Part shown: positions 1 to 5,849 of the stretch, in pieces
Numbering within the stretch: the stretch's first letter is position 1
Layout: the number at the start of each line of letters is the position of its first letter
From: Desulfobacteraceae bacterium
GTDB lineage: Bacteria > Desulfobacterota > Desulfobacteria > Desulfobacterales > Desulfosalsimonadaceae
Assembly (NCBI GenBank): GCA_007131845.1
Contig: SLPT01000239.1
Coordinates: forward strand, 1 to 5,849
Reading direction: 5' to 3'
Length of the DNA: 5,849 nucleotides
Notes under the pieces: model-generated
Database searches by the model: none
Seen by the model: the letters and a program-made list of their open reading frames with translations, nothing else
Told to the model about the DNA's origin: nothing
Translations under genes and position numbers: made by a program

Positions 1-80
1 GAAAGACGGAGAAATTGTCGGCGGGTTATGACCGATGCCGGAGCGTTTTGCATTTTCTTGTCGAACCGATCACTTTTCAT
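1..80 (-). CDS. N-terminus of a Tat-exported protein (partial, runs off left edge)
   Basis: An ATG on the minus strand at 80-78 opens a frame that stays open to the window edge, giving about 26 residues: MKSDRFDKKMQNAPASV, then ITRRQFLRL. The segment T-R-R-Q-F-L-R (residues 19-25) matches the twin-arginine consensus (S/T)-R-R-x-F-L-K, so the protein is probably exported folded across the inner membrane by the Tat pathway, as is typical of cofactor-containing redox enzymes. A strong Shine-Dalgarno AGGGGA (plus-strand positions 88-93) lies 7 nt before the start, and an internal Met10 at 53-51 has no comparable site. The hydrophobic core of the signal and the mature protein lie outside the window, so the enzyme class cannot be named. 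A candidate promoter lies just upstream at 116-144. The motif and the ribosome site are seen directly; Tat export is inferred from the motif. Confidence 0.72.
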   Translation of the reverse strand, partial: MKSDRFDKKMQNAPASVITRRQFLRL

Positions 81-102
81 CCTGTTTTCCCCTGCCTATA
101 AG
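74..102 (+). promoter_or_regulatory. Weak candidate rightward promoter in the divergent region
   Basis: TTTTCA (74-79) and TATAAG (97-102) are separated by 17 nt and match four and five bases of the -35 and -10 consensus sequences. A second TATAAT hexamer at 112-117 has no good -35 box at normal spacing. A transcript from here would have a leader of about 350 nt before the methyltransferase, so the promoter at 340-367 is the better candidate. AT-rich DNA easily produces such matches. Confidence 0.2.
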
Positions 103-109
103 TTTATAG
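96..109. repeat. Short inverted repeat CTATAA-GT-TTATAG, possible operator
   Basis: The 6-bp arms CTATAA (96-101) and TTATAG (104-109) are perfect reverse complements with a 2-bp centre. CTATAA occurs again at 111-116. The repeat sits where the leftward transcript from the 116-144 promoter would start, 16 bp upstream of the Tat-signal gene's start codon. That position would suit a repressor site, but the arms are short and AT-rich, so chance is quite possible. Confidence 0.3.
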
Positions 110-115
110 CCTATA

Positions 116-144
116 ATAATGATGCACTCGTAAAAAGCCGTCAA
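116..144 (-). promoter_or_regulatory. Candidate sigma-70-type promoter for the leftward Tat-signal gene
   Basis: Read on the minus strand, TTGACG (144-139, five of six bases of the -35 consensus) is followed after 17 nt by CATTAT (121-116, four of six bases of the -10 consensus). Transcription would begin near position 109 and give a leader of about 30 nt that contains the AGGGGA ribosome site. Spacing and position fit the partial gene at 1-80. This is a motif match only. Confidence 0.45.
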
Positions 145-339
145 TAATGTCTGATCAAAAATATGCCGGAATTCCTGCGGCTAACATTTTTGTCGTCCTT
201 GACCTTGATGAAAAATCCTGGTTTTCATTCGGGCACTATACTAAACAAATAAGAAAGACACCGGAAAAACGCAACAAAAATCAAACCTCTGCGGCTGAAC
301 CGTCATCGGGCCAATACAGGCGAACCGGACTGCGGCGGT
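145..339. other. Intergenic stretch without a convincing gene
   Basis: This AT-richer stretch separates the leftward Tat-signal gene from the rightward methyltransferase. It contains an ATG-started frame of 69 codons (147-356), but there is no convincing ribosome site before it. Its product has no recognisable domain, is lysine- and arginine-rich in its second half, and its end runs through the best promoter candidate for the downstream gene. An 8-bp palindrome GGAATTCC lies at 168-175. I see no tRNA, terminator or mobile-element end here. Confidence 0.5.
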
Positions 340-367
340 TTGACAAGCTGTTTTAAACCGGTATCTT
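340..367 (+). promoter_or_regulatory. Candidate promoter for the methyltransferase gene
   Basis: A perfect -35 hexamer TTGACA (340-345) is followed after 16 nt by TATCTT (362-367), which matches four of six -10 bases. Transcription would start near 374, giving a leader of about 85 nt to the preferred start codon at 460. The leader contains a GC-rich 6-bp potential stem (GCCGGG at 384-389 with CCCGGC at 413-418), which is too weak to interpret. Motif evidence only. Confidence 0.45.
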
Positions 368-459
368 GAAAAAGCGGCTTTCTGCCGGGGCTCGATATGC
401 GGATTGAATGGGCCCGGCTCAAGGCAGAATCAATGGATGAAAAAAACAGGGATGGAAAC

Positions 460-1326
460 ATGACAGATACGAAATCGCCTGATCAAAACCTGGTCGGCCA
501 TTACCGGCGCCCCGGCCTTGGAGGGAGCCTTTTAGCCGCCCTTGAAAAAGCGGGTAAAACCGTCCGGTCCTATGAAGATACGGCCGCTTTCGATGAGTTT
601 CACATGCGGGGGCGGGCTGCCACAAGGGATCTTGCCCGTTTTGCGGAAATCGGCAGCGGCATGCGGGTGCTTGATCTGGGGTGCGGTTTGGGCGGCCCCG
701 CACGGCTTTTGACCGCCGAGTACGGCGCGCGCGTCACAGGTATCGACCTTATGGAGGAGTTTATCGAGGCAGCCGTCATGCTGACGGCGATGGCGAAAAT
801 GGACAGATCACCCGCTTTTGTCCGGGGGGATATGCTTCATCTTCCCTTTGACGGAAAGTCTTTTGATGCGGCCTGGTCTCAGCACACCCTTATGAATATT
901 GCGGACAAGACGGCCCTGTTCGGTGAAATTCACCGGGTGTTGGTTGCCGGGGGCATCCTGGCCTTCTACGATGTTGTGGCCGGTACCTTGCCCGGCCGGT
1001 ATTACCCGGTGCAATGGGCATCAGATGCATCGATGGATCATCTCCCCGATGAATCCGAAATGCTTCGGTTGCTTGATTCGGGCGGTTTTGAGCCGGTTGC
1101 GCTGCATGATGAAACCGCGGCGTGCCTAAAATGGTTTGAATCCATCCGCTCTAAAATGAATAAACGCTCCGCCGAAGCCCCTTCGGACGCTCCGCCCGCA
1201 CCGGGGCTTCATTTGGTCATCGGGCCGGACACGGCCGAAAAGGCGGCCAACACGGTCAGCAACCTGCGCGAGGACAGAATACGGGTGATCATGGGGACCT
1301 GGAGGAAAAAGGGGAGGGTTGGATAA
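460..1326 (+). CDS. Class I SAM-dependent methyltransferase (sarcosine/dimethylglycine methyltransferase-like)
   Basis: This is a probably cytoplasmic enzyme of about 288 residues that should transfer a methyl group from S-adenosylmethionine. Numbered from the ATG at 460, residues 70-79 are the glycine-rich SAM-binding motif [11 protein letters not shown]. The acidic residue that contacts the SAM ribose is Asp96 in [12 protein letters not shown] (123-130) and [13 protein letters not shown] (135-147) are the next motifs, and [17 protein letters not shown] (156-172) is the post-motif strand. The segment [12 protein letters not shown] (44-55) before motif I and the MNIxDK run resemble glycine/sarcosine/dimethylglycine N-methyltransferase-like proteins, but many relatives have unknown substrates, so no gene name is given. 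The start at 460 is preferred because AGGGA (448-452) lies 7 nt upstream. In-frame ATGs at 433 (weak AAGG upstream) and 397 are alternatives, adding 9 and 21 residues. The gene converges on lipA and overlaps its 3' end by 38 bp. The class is secure, the substrate is not. Confidence 0.88.
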   Translation: MTDTKSPDQNLVGHYRRPGLGGSLLAALEKAGKTVRSYEDTAAFDEFHMRGRAATRDLARFAEIGSGMRVLDLGCGLGGPARLLTAEYGARVTGIDLMEEFIEAAVMLTAMAKMDRSPAFVRGDMLHLPFDGKSFDAAWSQHTLMNIADKTALFGEIHRVLVAGGILAFYDVVAGTLPGRYYPVQWASDASMDHLPDESEMLRLLDSGGFEPVALHDETAACLKWFESIRSKMNKRSAEAPSDAPPAPGLHLVIGPDTAEKAANTVSNLREDRIRVIMGTWRKKGRVG

Positions 1327-2164
1327 GGCCAAACGCGTCCGCGCGGTAGCTGCTTCTCACCAGGGGTCCTGCGGCGACGTGAATAAAGCCCATCGCCAGT
1401 GCAGTCTCTCTTAATTCGTCAAACACGGCCGGTTCGATGTATTTTGCCACCGGGTGGTGCGTATCGGAAGGGGCCAGGTACTGGCCGATGGTGAGCAGCT
1501 CGCAGCCGGCCGTTCGCAGATCACCCAGGGTATGGATCACCTCTTTCGTCGTCTCGCCCAGCCCGAGCATGATGCCGGATTTCGCATAGATGGTTTCGTT
1601 CATGGTCTTGAGTGCGGCAATCAGGTCAAGGGAGCGTTCGTAGGAGGCCATGGGCCGAACGGCCGGGTACAGGCGGGAAACGGTCTCCATGTTGTGGTTG
1701 ATTACCCGGGGCCCGGCCTGAACCACCCGGGCAAGGGATGATCTTTCCCCTCTGAAGTCCGGTATGAGCACTTCCACGGCTGCACCAGTCGTCTCAAGTC
1801 GGCCGATCGCTTCTGCAAAATGGGCGGCCCCCCCGTCGGAGAGATCGTCCCGGGTGACCGAGGTGACCACCACGTGCTTTAATCCCAGCTGCCCGGCTGC
1901 CCGGGCCACGCGCGCCGGTTCGTCCGGATCGACCGGCTCCGGTGTGCCGCCGGCGATGTTGCAGAAGGTGCAGTTTCGCGTGCAAACCGCGCCAAGGATC
2001 ATAAAGGTGGCGGTTTTCCGGCCGAAGCACTCGGCGATGTTGGGGCATGCGGCGGCCTCGCACACGGTGTTAAGAGATAACCCGCGGAGCATCCTCTGAG
2101 TCTCCGCAAGCTGATTCGCATCGGAAAGCCTGATCCGCAGCCAGTCCGGCTTCTGCTTTTTCAT
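1289..2164 (-). CDS. lipA: Lipoyl synthase LipA (radical SAM)
   Basis: LipA inserts two sulfur atoms at C6 and C8 of octanoyl groups already bound to lipoyl domains, completing the lipoyl cofactor in the cytoplasm. The 291-residue product is close to the usual family length. The family-specific C-x4-C-x5-C motif for the auxiliary 4Fe-4S cluster, which donates the sulfur, is Cys35, Cys40 and Cys46. The radical-SAM C-x3-C-x2-C motif is Cys61, Cys65 and Cys68 in [10 protein letters not shown]. The C-terminal RSSY motif (270-273) supplies the serine ligand of the auxiliary cluster. Conserved blocks such as [20 protein letters not shown] and LGLGET are present, so the enzyme looks complete. Its ATG overlaps the lipB stop as ATGA (2161-2164), and an AGGAGA ribosome site (plus-strand 2174-2179) lies 9 nt ahead inside lipB, which indicates coupled translation. 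The last 12 codons and stop overlap the methyltransferase tail on the other strand. Confidence 0.97.
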   Translation of the reverse strand: MKKQKPDWLRIRLSDANQLAETQRMLRGLSLNTVCEAAACPNIAECFGRKTATFMILGAVCTRNCTFCNIAGGTPEPVDPDEPARVARAAGQLGLKHVVVTSVTRDDLSDGGAAHFAEAIGRLETTGAAVEVLIPDFRGERSSLARVVQAGPRVINHNMETVSRLYPAVRPMASYERSLDLIAALKTMNETIYAKSGIMLGLGETTKEVIHTLGDLRTAGCELLTIGQYLAPSDTHHPVAKYIEPAVFDELRETALAMGFIHVAAGPLVRSSYRADAFGLIQPSPFSSRSP

Positions 2165-2925
2165 GGCCGGCCTTCTCCTGATGGCTTCGTAAAAGGTTCA
2201 ACTCCAGGGGGGTCGTGCGGGGCTGTCTTATCCTGTAAACCCGCCAGTTCCCGCCGTCCGACCCGTATGGGCGTCAATCCGAACACGTCGCAGAATGACT
2301 TCATCACTTGAATGCCCACAGTATCCATGTCGTGCCCGTGTCCGGTCAGGGCTGCAAGGGAGGTTACCCCTCGATCTTTGATGCCGCAGGGCCGGATCCA
2401 CCGGTAGTGGGATAAATTGGTGTTCACGTTGAATGCGAATCCGTGCAGCGTGATCCGCTGTTTGATTGCGCAGCCGATGGCCGTGATCTTGTCCCGGCCC
2501 GTCCACACTCCCCGGTGCATATCGTCCCGGCCGGCTTCGATGCCGTAGTGATCTGCAAGCAGGCGTATGAAAACAGATTCCAGCCGCTCCACGTATCGGG
2601 TGACGCTTCTGCCGTGACAATCCAGGTCCAGGATGGGGTAGCCCACCAATTGTCCGGGGCCGTGGTAGGTCACATCCCCGCCCCGCTCTGTCCGGCGCAC
2701 CGCTACGCCCATTTTTTCCAGTTCTTGTGTGGATGCCAGTATGTTTTGCGGGTTCTGTCGTTTGCCAGTGGTCAGTGTGGGGGGATGCTCCATCAGCAGC
2801 AGGGTGTCCGGCATCCGGCCGCCGCGGCGCATGGCGGCAATCCGGAGCTGCATCCGCCATGCTGCTTCGTGGGAGATCTCTCCCAGAAACGAAACCAGTA
2901 CGCTGGGTTTGTTCGTTTCGGGCAC
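2161..2925 (-). CDS. lipB: Octanoyltransferase LipB
   Basis: LipB transfers an octanoyl group from octanoyl-acyl carrier protein to the target lysine of lipoyl domains, forming the substrate for LipA. The 254-residue product has the signature [20 protein letters not shown] (81-100). The catalytic lysine is Lys146 in DKITAIG, followed by the conserved [14 protein letters not shown] block, and the catalytic cysteine is Cys180 in the WIRPCGI motif. The start is a GTG (2925-2923) that places the typical N-terminal VSFLG...AW segment at residues 11-23. An AGGGA site about 10 nt upstream is more plausible than the AAGGA only 1 nt away. Homology appears to end near residue 222 (FGLTPIRV). The remaining ~32 residues are a proline- and charge-rich tail, making the protein longer than the 213-residue E. 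coli enzyme. lipB and lipA form an operon with a 4-bp overlap. Confidence 0.96.
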   Translation of the reverse strand: MPETNKPSVLVSFLGEISHEAAWRMQLRIAAMRRGGRMPDTLLLMEHPPTLTTGKRQNPQNILASTQELEKMGVAVRRTERGGDVTYHGPGQLVGYPILDLDCHGRSVTRYVERLESVFIRLLADHYGIEAGRDDMHRGVWTGRDKITAIGCAIKQRITLHGFAFNVNTNLSHYRWIRPCGIKDRGVTSLAALTGHGHDMDTVGIQVMKSFCDVFGLTPIRVGRRELAGLQDKTAPHDPPGVEPFTKPSGEGRP

Positions 2926-2969
2926 GTCCTTATAATCCCTATAGCTTGTAAAGGTGGTTGTTCAGTCCT

Positions 2970-2998
2970 ATAGTGGCCCCTGCGCCGCGTTTTGTCAA
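2970..2998 (-). promoter_or_regulatory. Candidate promoter for lipB-lipA
   Basis: On the minus strand a perfect TTGACA (2998-2993) is followed after 17 nt by CACTAT (2975-2970), a weak -10 box with three of six consensus bases. Transcription would start near 2963, giving a leader of about 37 nt before the lipB GTG. The -35 box shares its first two bases with the T-run of the terminator-like structure just upstream. The -10 box overlaps one of two CCTATAG copies (2938-2944 and 2967-2973) in this gap. Confidence 0.4.
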
Positions 2999-3042
2999 AA
3001 AAATGCTTTTCCCGCTCCGGGATGAATGCCTGCCGGAGCGGG
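2997..3042 (-). terminator. Terminator-like hairpin after the RND permease gene
   Basis: A perfect 10-bp GC-rich stem is formed by CCCGCTCCGG (3011-3020) and CCGGAGCGGG (3033-3042), with a 12-nt loop. In the minus-strand direction it begins 5 nt after the TAA stop of the RND gene and is followed by AAAAGCA and then seven T residues (3003-2997). The T-run starts 7 nt after the stem rather than directly after it, so termination may be less than fully efficient. The opposite strand has no T-run, which sets the orientation. Confidence 0.6.
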
Positions 3043-3047
3043 GCGTA

Positions 3048-5849
3048 TTACGATTGGATGCCCAGGCGCATCCTTGCCCGTTCGATCCATACATACAGAG
3101 CCGGAACGTAGGCCAGGGTGAGAAAGGTGGATATGAAAAGGCCGGTAATGGCGACCACCGCCAGCGGCGAGAGCCGTTCCAGGCCCACGGCCATTTCCAG
3201 GGCAATGGGCAGCATGCCGGCGATGGTGGAAAAGGCGGTCATCAGAATCGGCCGGGTCCGCATGCGGATGGCATTTTGCACGGCCTGCTCCAGAGGACTG
3301 CCATTGCGTCGTGCGGCTTCGATGAAATCAATCAGCAAAATGGAATTGTTGACCACGATGCCGGACATGAGGATCATTCCCATGTTGGCCGGCATGGAAA
3401 ACGGCTGCCCCGCAAGGAGCATCCCCCACGGAATCCCGATAAAGGCCAGGGGGATGGCCGACATGATCAGCGCTGGCCTGGCCCAGGAACGAAAGGAGAT
3501 AACCAGGGCAAAGTACAGCAGCAGCAGGGCCAGGCCCAGCGCACTGCCCAAACGGGCGAAGGTTTCGTTCATATGCATCACCTCTCCGCGGCGGGATAGG
3601 GAATATCCGCCGGGCAGGTCAATACCGGAAAGCGCCTGGTCCACCTGCATGTCAAGAAAAGAGATGGGCGCCTGCTCCCGGTAGCCGATTACGCTGATGG
3701 TGGGCAGCAGATCTTCGCGCGTAATGCGGGTTTGTCGGAATACCTGGCGAATCTGTGCGATATCCCCCAGGTAAACGGTATCACTGGCTGCCGGAATCTC
3801 CAGTCCGGCCAGTTCCCGGGCATCTTTTATGGTGTCCGGCCCCAGCATCACACGGACAGGGTATCCGTCCTGGCCGCGCACCCGGAAATGTCCTGCCACC
3901 GTCCCGGTGGTGGCCGCGTACAGCTGGTCCGCCACCTGGCGGTAGCTTATCCCCCGGCGGCGGGCGGCCGCCTCGTCGATGTCCACCTCGATCTCCCGCT
4001 TGGTCGTGTCCCAGGTCTTGGAGATCGTGTTCAGGCCTTGTACCTTGTAGAGCCGCTGCTGCACGTCTTCTGCAAGGCGATCCAGCATGGCGGGATCCGG
4101 CCCTGAAATCATGACGTCGATGGGCGCGGCAATCGCGGAAAGCGGTGTTGCGCCGTACTCGTAGACATGCACGACCTTGAACGCCGGTATGTCATCGAAA
4201 ACCGCCCGGAGTGTTCTTCCGATCTCCCAGATGGAGGCTTCCCGCTCGAATCGGTTGACGAAGTGGATCGTCATGACGCCCTCCTGGGACGTATTTTCAG
4301 CGCCGAAGCTGATTACGCCGGGCTCCGATCCCACGGTAGTTGCACTTTTCAAAACACCGGGCATCTCCCGGATGCGTTCGTTGACCGTCTCCAGGGCATC
4401 TTCGGTTGCGGATACGGACGTGTTGGGCCATATTTCAAAGGAAACCTTGAGAATGCCCGTGTCCATGGGCGGCATGAGATCGCGTCCGGCCAGGGGGATC
4501 TGCCGCATGCCTGCGAAAACGAGAACCAGCAGCAGGGGAAGAATGACGAAAAACCAGCGCGTGGTGCCGATGCGGAACAACCGGATCATCAGGTTCGCTA
4601 AGGGCTCAACGAACAGGGATCGCCCCTTTTCCGCAAACCGCTCGATCCGGTTCGTCCGGCTTTCGGGTTTGAGCAGGTACCTTGCAAGAAGCGGTATGAT
4701 GGTAACCGATGAGATAAATGAGGCCACCAGTGCCATGGCCAGCACTGTAGCCAGGGGCCCTAAGATCTTGCCGGCATAACCGCCCACGAAAATGATGGGA
4801 AGTAGCACCGAGATGGTGGTGACGGTGCCGGCAAGGCTTGCCGGTATTATCTGCGCGGTGCCTTCGGCCGCAGCCTCAAAGCGTCCCGATCCCCCATTTT
4901 CGTGGGCGGCTTTTTTCCATTTTCTGTCGATATTTTCGATTACCACCACCGCGTCGTCCACCAGAAGCCCCACCGCGAGGATTACGGCGGTCATGGTCAC
5001 GATGTTGAGCTCCATGCCAAGCAGCCGCATGCCGGCAAAGGTCAGAAAAAACGTAAACGGGATCGATACGGCGGCAAGCAGGGTAATCCGCATCCGGGCC
5101 AGGAAGAAAAAGATCACGCCGACGGTCAGCAGCACGGCGCTTTGCAGGGCGGAAAACAGGTTGGATACCGAGGTGCGGATCAGTTCTCCCTGCGTGTCCG
5201 CCACCGCGAACGACAGCCCGCCAAAGGCCGCTTCGATCTCCGGAAGCGCTGCCTCCACCGCTTCGATGGTGTCCATTACATTGCCGGATTCCGGGCGCAG
5301 GATGTTGAGCCCGATGGCCGGTTTCGTGTTGCCCTGAAAAACGGTTTTCCGTTTTTGGTACCCGGTTTCGATGCTTGCGACGTCTTCCAGAAAGATCTCC
5401 CCGCCGCCCGCATCCGTTGCCACGACGATCCGGCCCATCTCATGCCGGAAATCCTTTTCGCCGGCCACGCGGATGAGTATTTCCCGGTCCTTTTCCACTA
5501 TACTTCCGCCCGGCAGGTTGCGGTGGGATCCGGCAATCGCCTCTGCAATCCCGGAGGCGGAAATTCCATAGCCTGCGGCCTGGTTTCTGTCGACAGCCAC
5601 CCGGATTTCCGGGTGAAAGCCCCCGAAGACCTCGACATCCGCCACACCGTCGATCCGTAAAAATGCCTCGCGCAGCGCGTTGTCGGCAAGCTGGCGTACC
5701 CTGAACATCGGCATGTCGGACTTGGGAAAGACCGCAAGGGTGAGAACAGGCATGGCGGCATCCGAGATCCGGAATATGGCGGGCGATCGGACGCCTTCCG
5801 GAAGCTGCGGCCCGATCCGGTCCAGTTCGGCGCTCACATCCGTCACTGC
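3048..5849 (-). CDS. RND-family efflux permease, AcrB-type (partial, N-terminus beyond right edge)
   Basis: This is an inner-membrane proton-driven pump subunit that normally works with a periplasmic adaptor and an outer-membrane channel. About 934 codons are present. The frame is open to the window edge, and the GTG at 5846 is an internal valine codon, because the sequence begins inside the first periplasmic domain. About 100 residues, including TM1, are missing by comparison with AcrB. Numbered from that valine, residues ~1-225 and ~450-765 are the two large periplasmic regions. TM2-TM7 lie at ~230-449 and TM8-TM12 at ~766-922. TM4 keeps the proton-relay pair Asp297-Asp298 in GLLVDDAVVVIENI. 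In TM10, SGIVVNNSILLIDF has Asn833 where AcrB has the key Lys940. The RMRTRPILMT block before TM11 is conserved. No CusA-like metal-pump signature is evident, so a drug, lipid or small-molecule pump is likelier, but the substrate cannot be read from the sequence. A terminator-like hairpin follows. Confidence 0.95.
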   Translation of the reverse strand, partial: AVTDVSAELDRIGPQLPEGVRSPAIFRISDAAMPVLTLAVFPKSDMPMFRVRQLADNALREAFLRIDGVADVEVFGGFHPEIRVAVDRNQAAGYGISASGIAEAIAGSHRNLPGGSIVEKDREILIRVAGEKDFRHEMGRIVVATDAGGGEIFLEDVASIETGYQKRKTVFQGNTKPAIGLNILRPESGNVMDTIEAVEAALPEIEAAFGGLSFAVADTQGELIRTSVSNLFSALQSAVLLTVGVIFFFLARMRITLLAAVSIPFTFFLTFAGMRLLGMELNIVTMTAVILAVGLLVDDAVVVIENIDRKWKKAAHENGGSGRFEAAAEGTAQIIPASLAGTVTTISVLLPIIFVGGYAGKILGPLATVLAMALVASFISSVTIIPLLARYLLKPESRTNRIERFAEKGRSLFVEPLANLMIRLFRIGTTRWFFVILPLLLVLVFAGMRQIPLAGRDLMPPMDTGILKVSFEIWPNTSVSATEDALETVNERIREMPGVLKSATTVGSEPGVISFGAENTSQEGVMTIHFVNRFEREASIWEIGRTLRAVFDDIPAFKVVHVYEYGATPLSAIAAPIDVMISGPDPAMLDRLAEDVQQRLYKVQGLNTISKTWDTTKREIEVDIDEAAARRRGISYRQVADQLYAATTGTVAGHFRVRGQDGYPVRVMLGPDTIKDARELAGLEIPAASDTVYLGDIAQIRQVFRQTRITREDLLPTISVIGYREQAPISFLDMQVDQALSGIDLPGGYSLSRRGEVMHMNETFARLGSALGLALLLLYFALVISFRSWARPALIMSAIPLAFIGIPWGMLLAGQPFSMPANMGMILMSGIVVNNSILLIDFIEAARRNGSPLEQAVQNAIRMRTRPILMTAFSTIAGMLPIALEMAVGLERLSPLAVVAITGLFISTFLTLAYVPALYVWIERARMRLGIQS

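Noticed and set aside
2..31. A short plus-strand frame ending at TGA 29-31 that could be the tail of an upstream gene (KDGEIVGGL)
   Set aside because: The minus strand at the same place has a start codon, a well-placed ribosome site and a Tat motif, which is much stronger evidence.
147..356. A 69-codon plus-strand frame starting with ATG
   Set aside because: It has no convincing ribosome site and no recognisable domain, lies in AT-rich intergenic DNA, and its 3' end overlaps the TTGACA-16-TATCTT promoter candidate for the methyltransferase.
2443..2973. A long plus-strand frame opposite lipB
   Set aside because: lipB on the other strand has all catalytic motifs. The antisense product has no recognisable motif and reflects high GC content at third codon positions.
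4902..5660. A 252-codon plus-strand frame opposite the RND gene
   Set aside because: Its translation is rich in His, Gly, Gln and Arg with no domain, and it lies fully within the conserved RND coding sequence on the minus strand, as do the other long antisense frames at 2958-3684, 3732-4114 and 4167-5337.
5844..5846. GTG as the start codon of the RND permease
   Set aside because: The frame is open upstream to the window edge and the codon falls within the first periplasmic domain, after TM1 of the family, so it is an internal valine.
1..5849. CRISPR array, tRNA or rRNA genes, insertion sequence ends, phage or defence genes
   Set aside because: I found no regularly spaced repeats, no tRNA-like or rRNA segments, no transposase or integrase motifs and no terminal inverted repeats on reading both strands.

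Overview
The window looks like chromosomal DNA from a GC-rich Gram-negative bacterium. Intact lipA, lipB and methyltransferase genes and a tripartite RND efflux permease all point to an ordinary proteobacterial-type genome. A Desulfobacterota (sulfate-reducer-like) source would fit the general style of the proteins, but that is a soft inference and no marker gene settles it. The genes are GC-rich. The first ~300 bases are clearly more AT-rich and are mostly a divergent intergenic region.

Layout from left to right. (1) Positions 1-80, minus strand: the first 26 codons of a gene that runs off the left edge. It has a good ribosome binding site and a textbook twin-arginine (Tat) export motif. (2) Positions 81-459: a divergent intergenic region with one candidate promoter facing each way and a short inverted repeat near the leftward start. 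(3) Positions 460-1326, plus strand: a class I SAM-dependent methyltransferase resembling the sarcosine/dimethylglycine methyltransferase-like group. (4) Positions 1289-2925, minus strand: lipB followed by lipA, translationally coupled through an ATGA overlap. lipA meets the methyltransferase tail-to-tail, with a 38-bp overlap of the two coding regions. (5) Positions 2926-3047: a short gap holding a terminator-like hairpin for the upstream gene and a candidate lipB promoter whose -35 box shares bases with the terminator T-run. (6) Positions 3048-5849, minus strand: about nine tenths of an RND (AcrB-type) efflux permease whose N-terminus lies beyond the right edge.

LipB and LipA form the endogenous lipoate assembly pathway. 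LipB moves an octanoyl group from acyl carrier protein to lipoyl domains, and LipA inserts two sulfurs to give the lipoyl cofactor of 2-oxoacid dehydrogenases and the glycine cleavage H protein. The RND pump is probably a separate transcription unit, and its usual adaptor partner would be expected just upstream, outside the window. The methyltransferase and the Tat-exported protein are divergently transcribed and have no evident functional link to lipoate synthesis.

I do not see a novel multi-gene system. The points most worth checking are the Tat-signal gene start at the left edge, the convergent coding overlap between lipA and the methyltransferase, the terminator/promoter overlap ahead of lipB, and the asparagine that replaces the usual TM10 lysine of AcrB in the RND pump.
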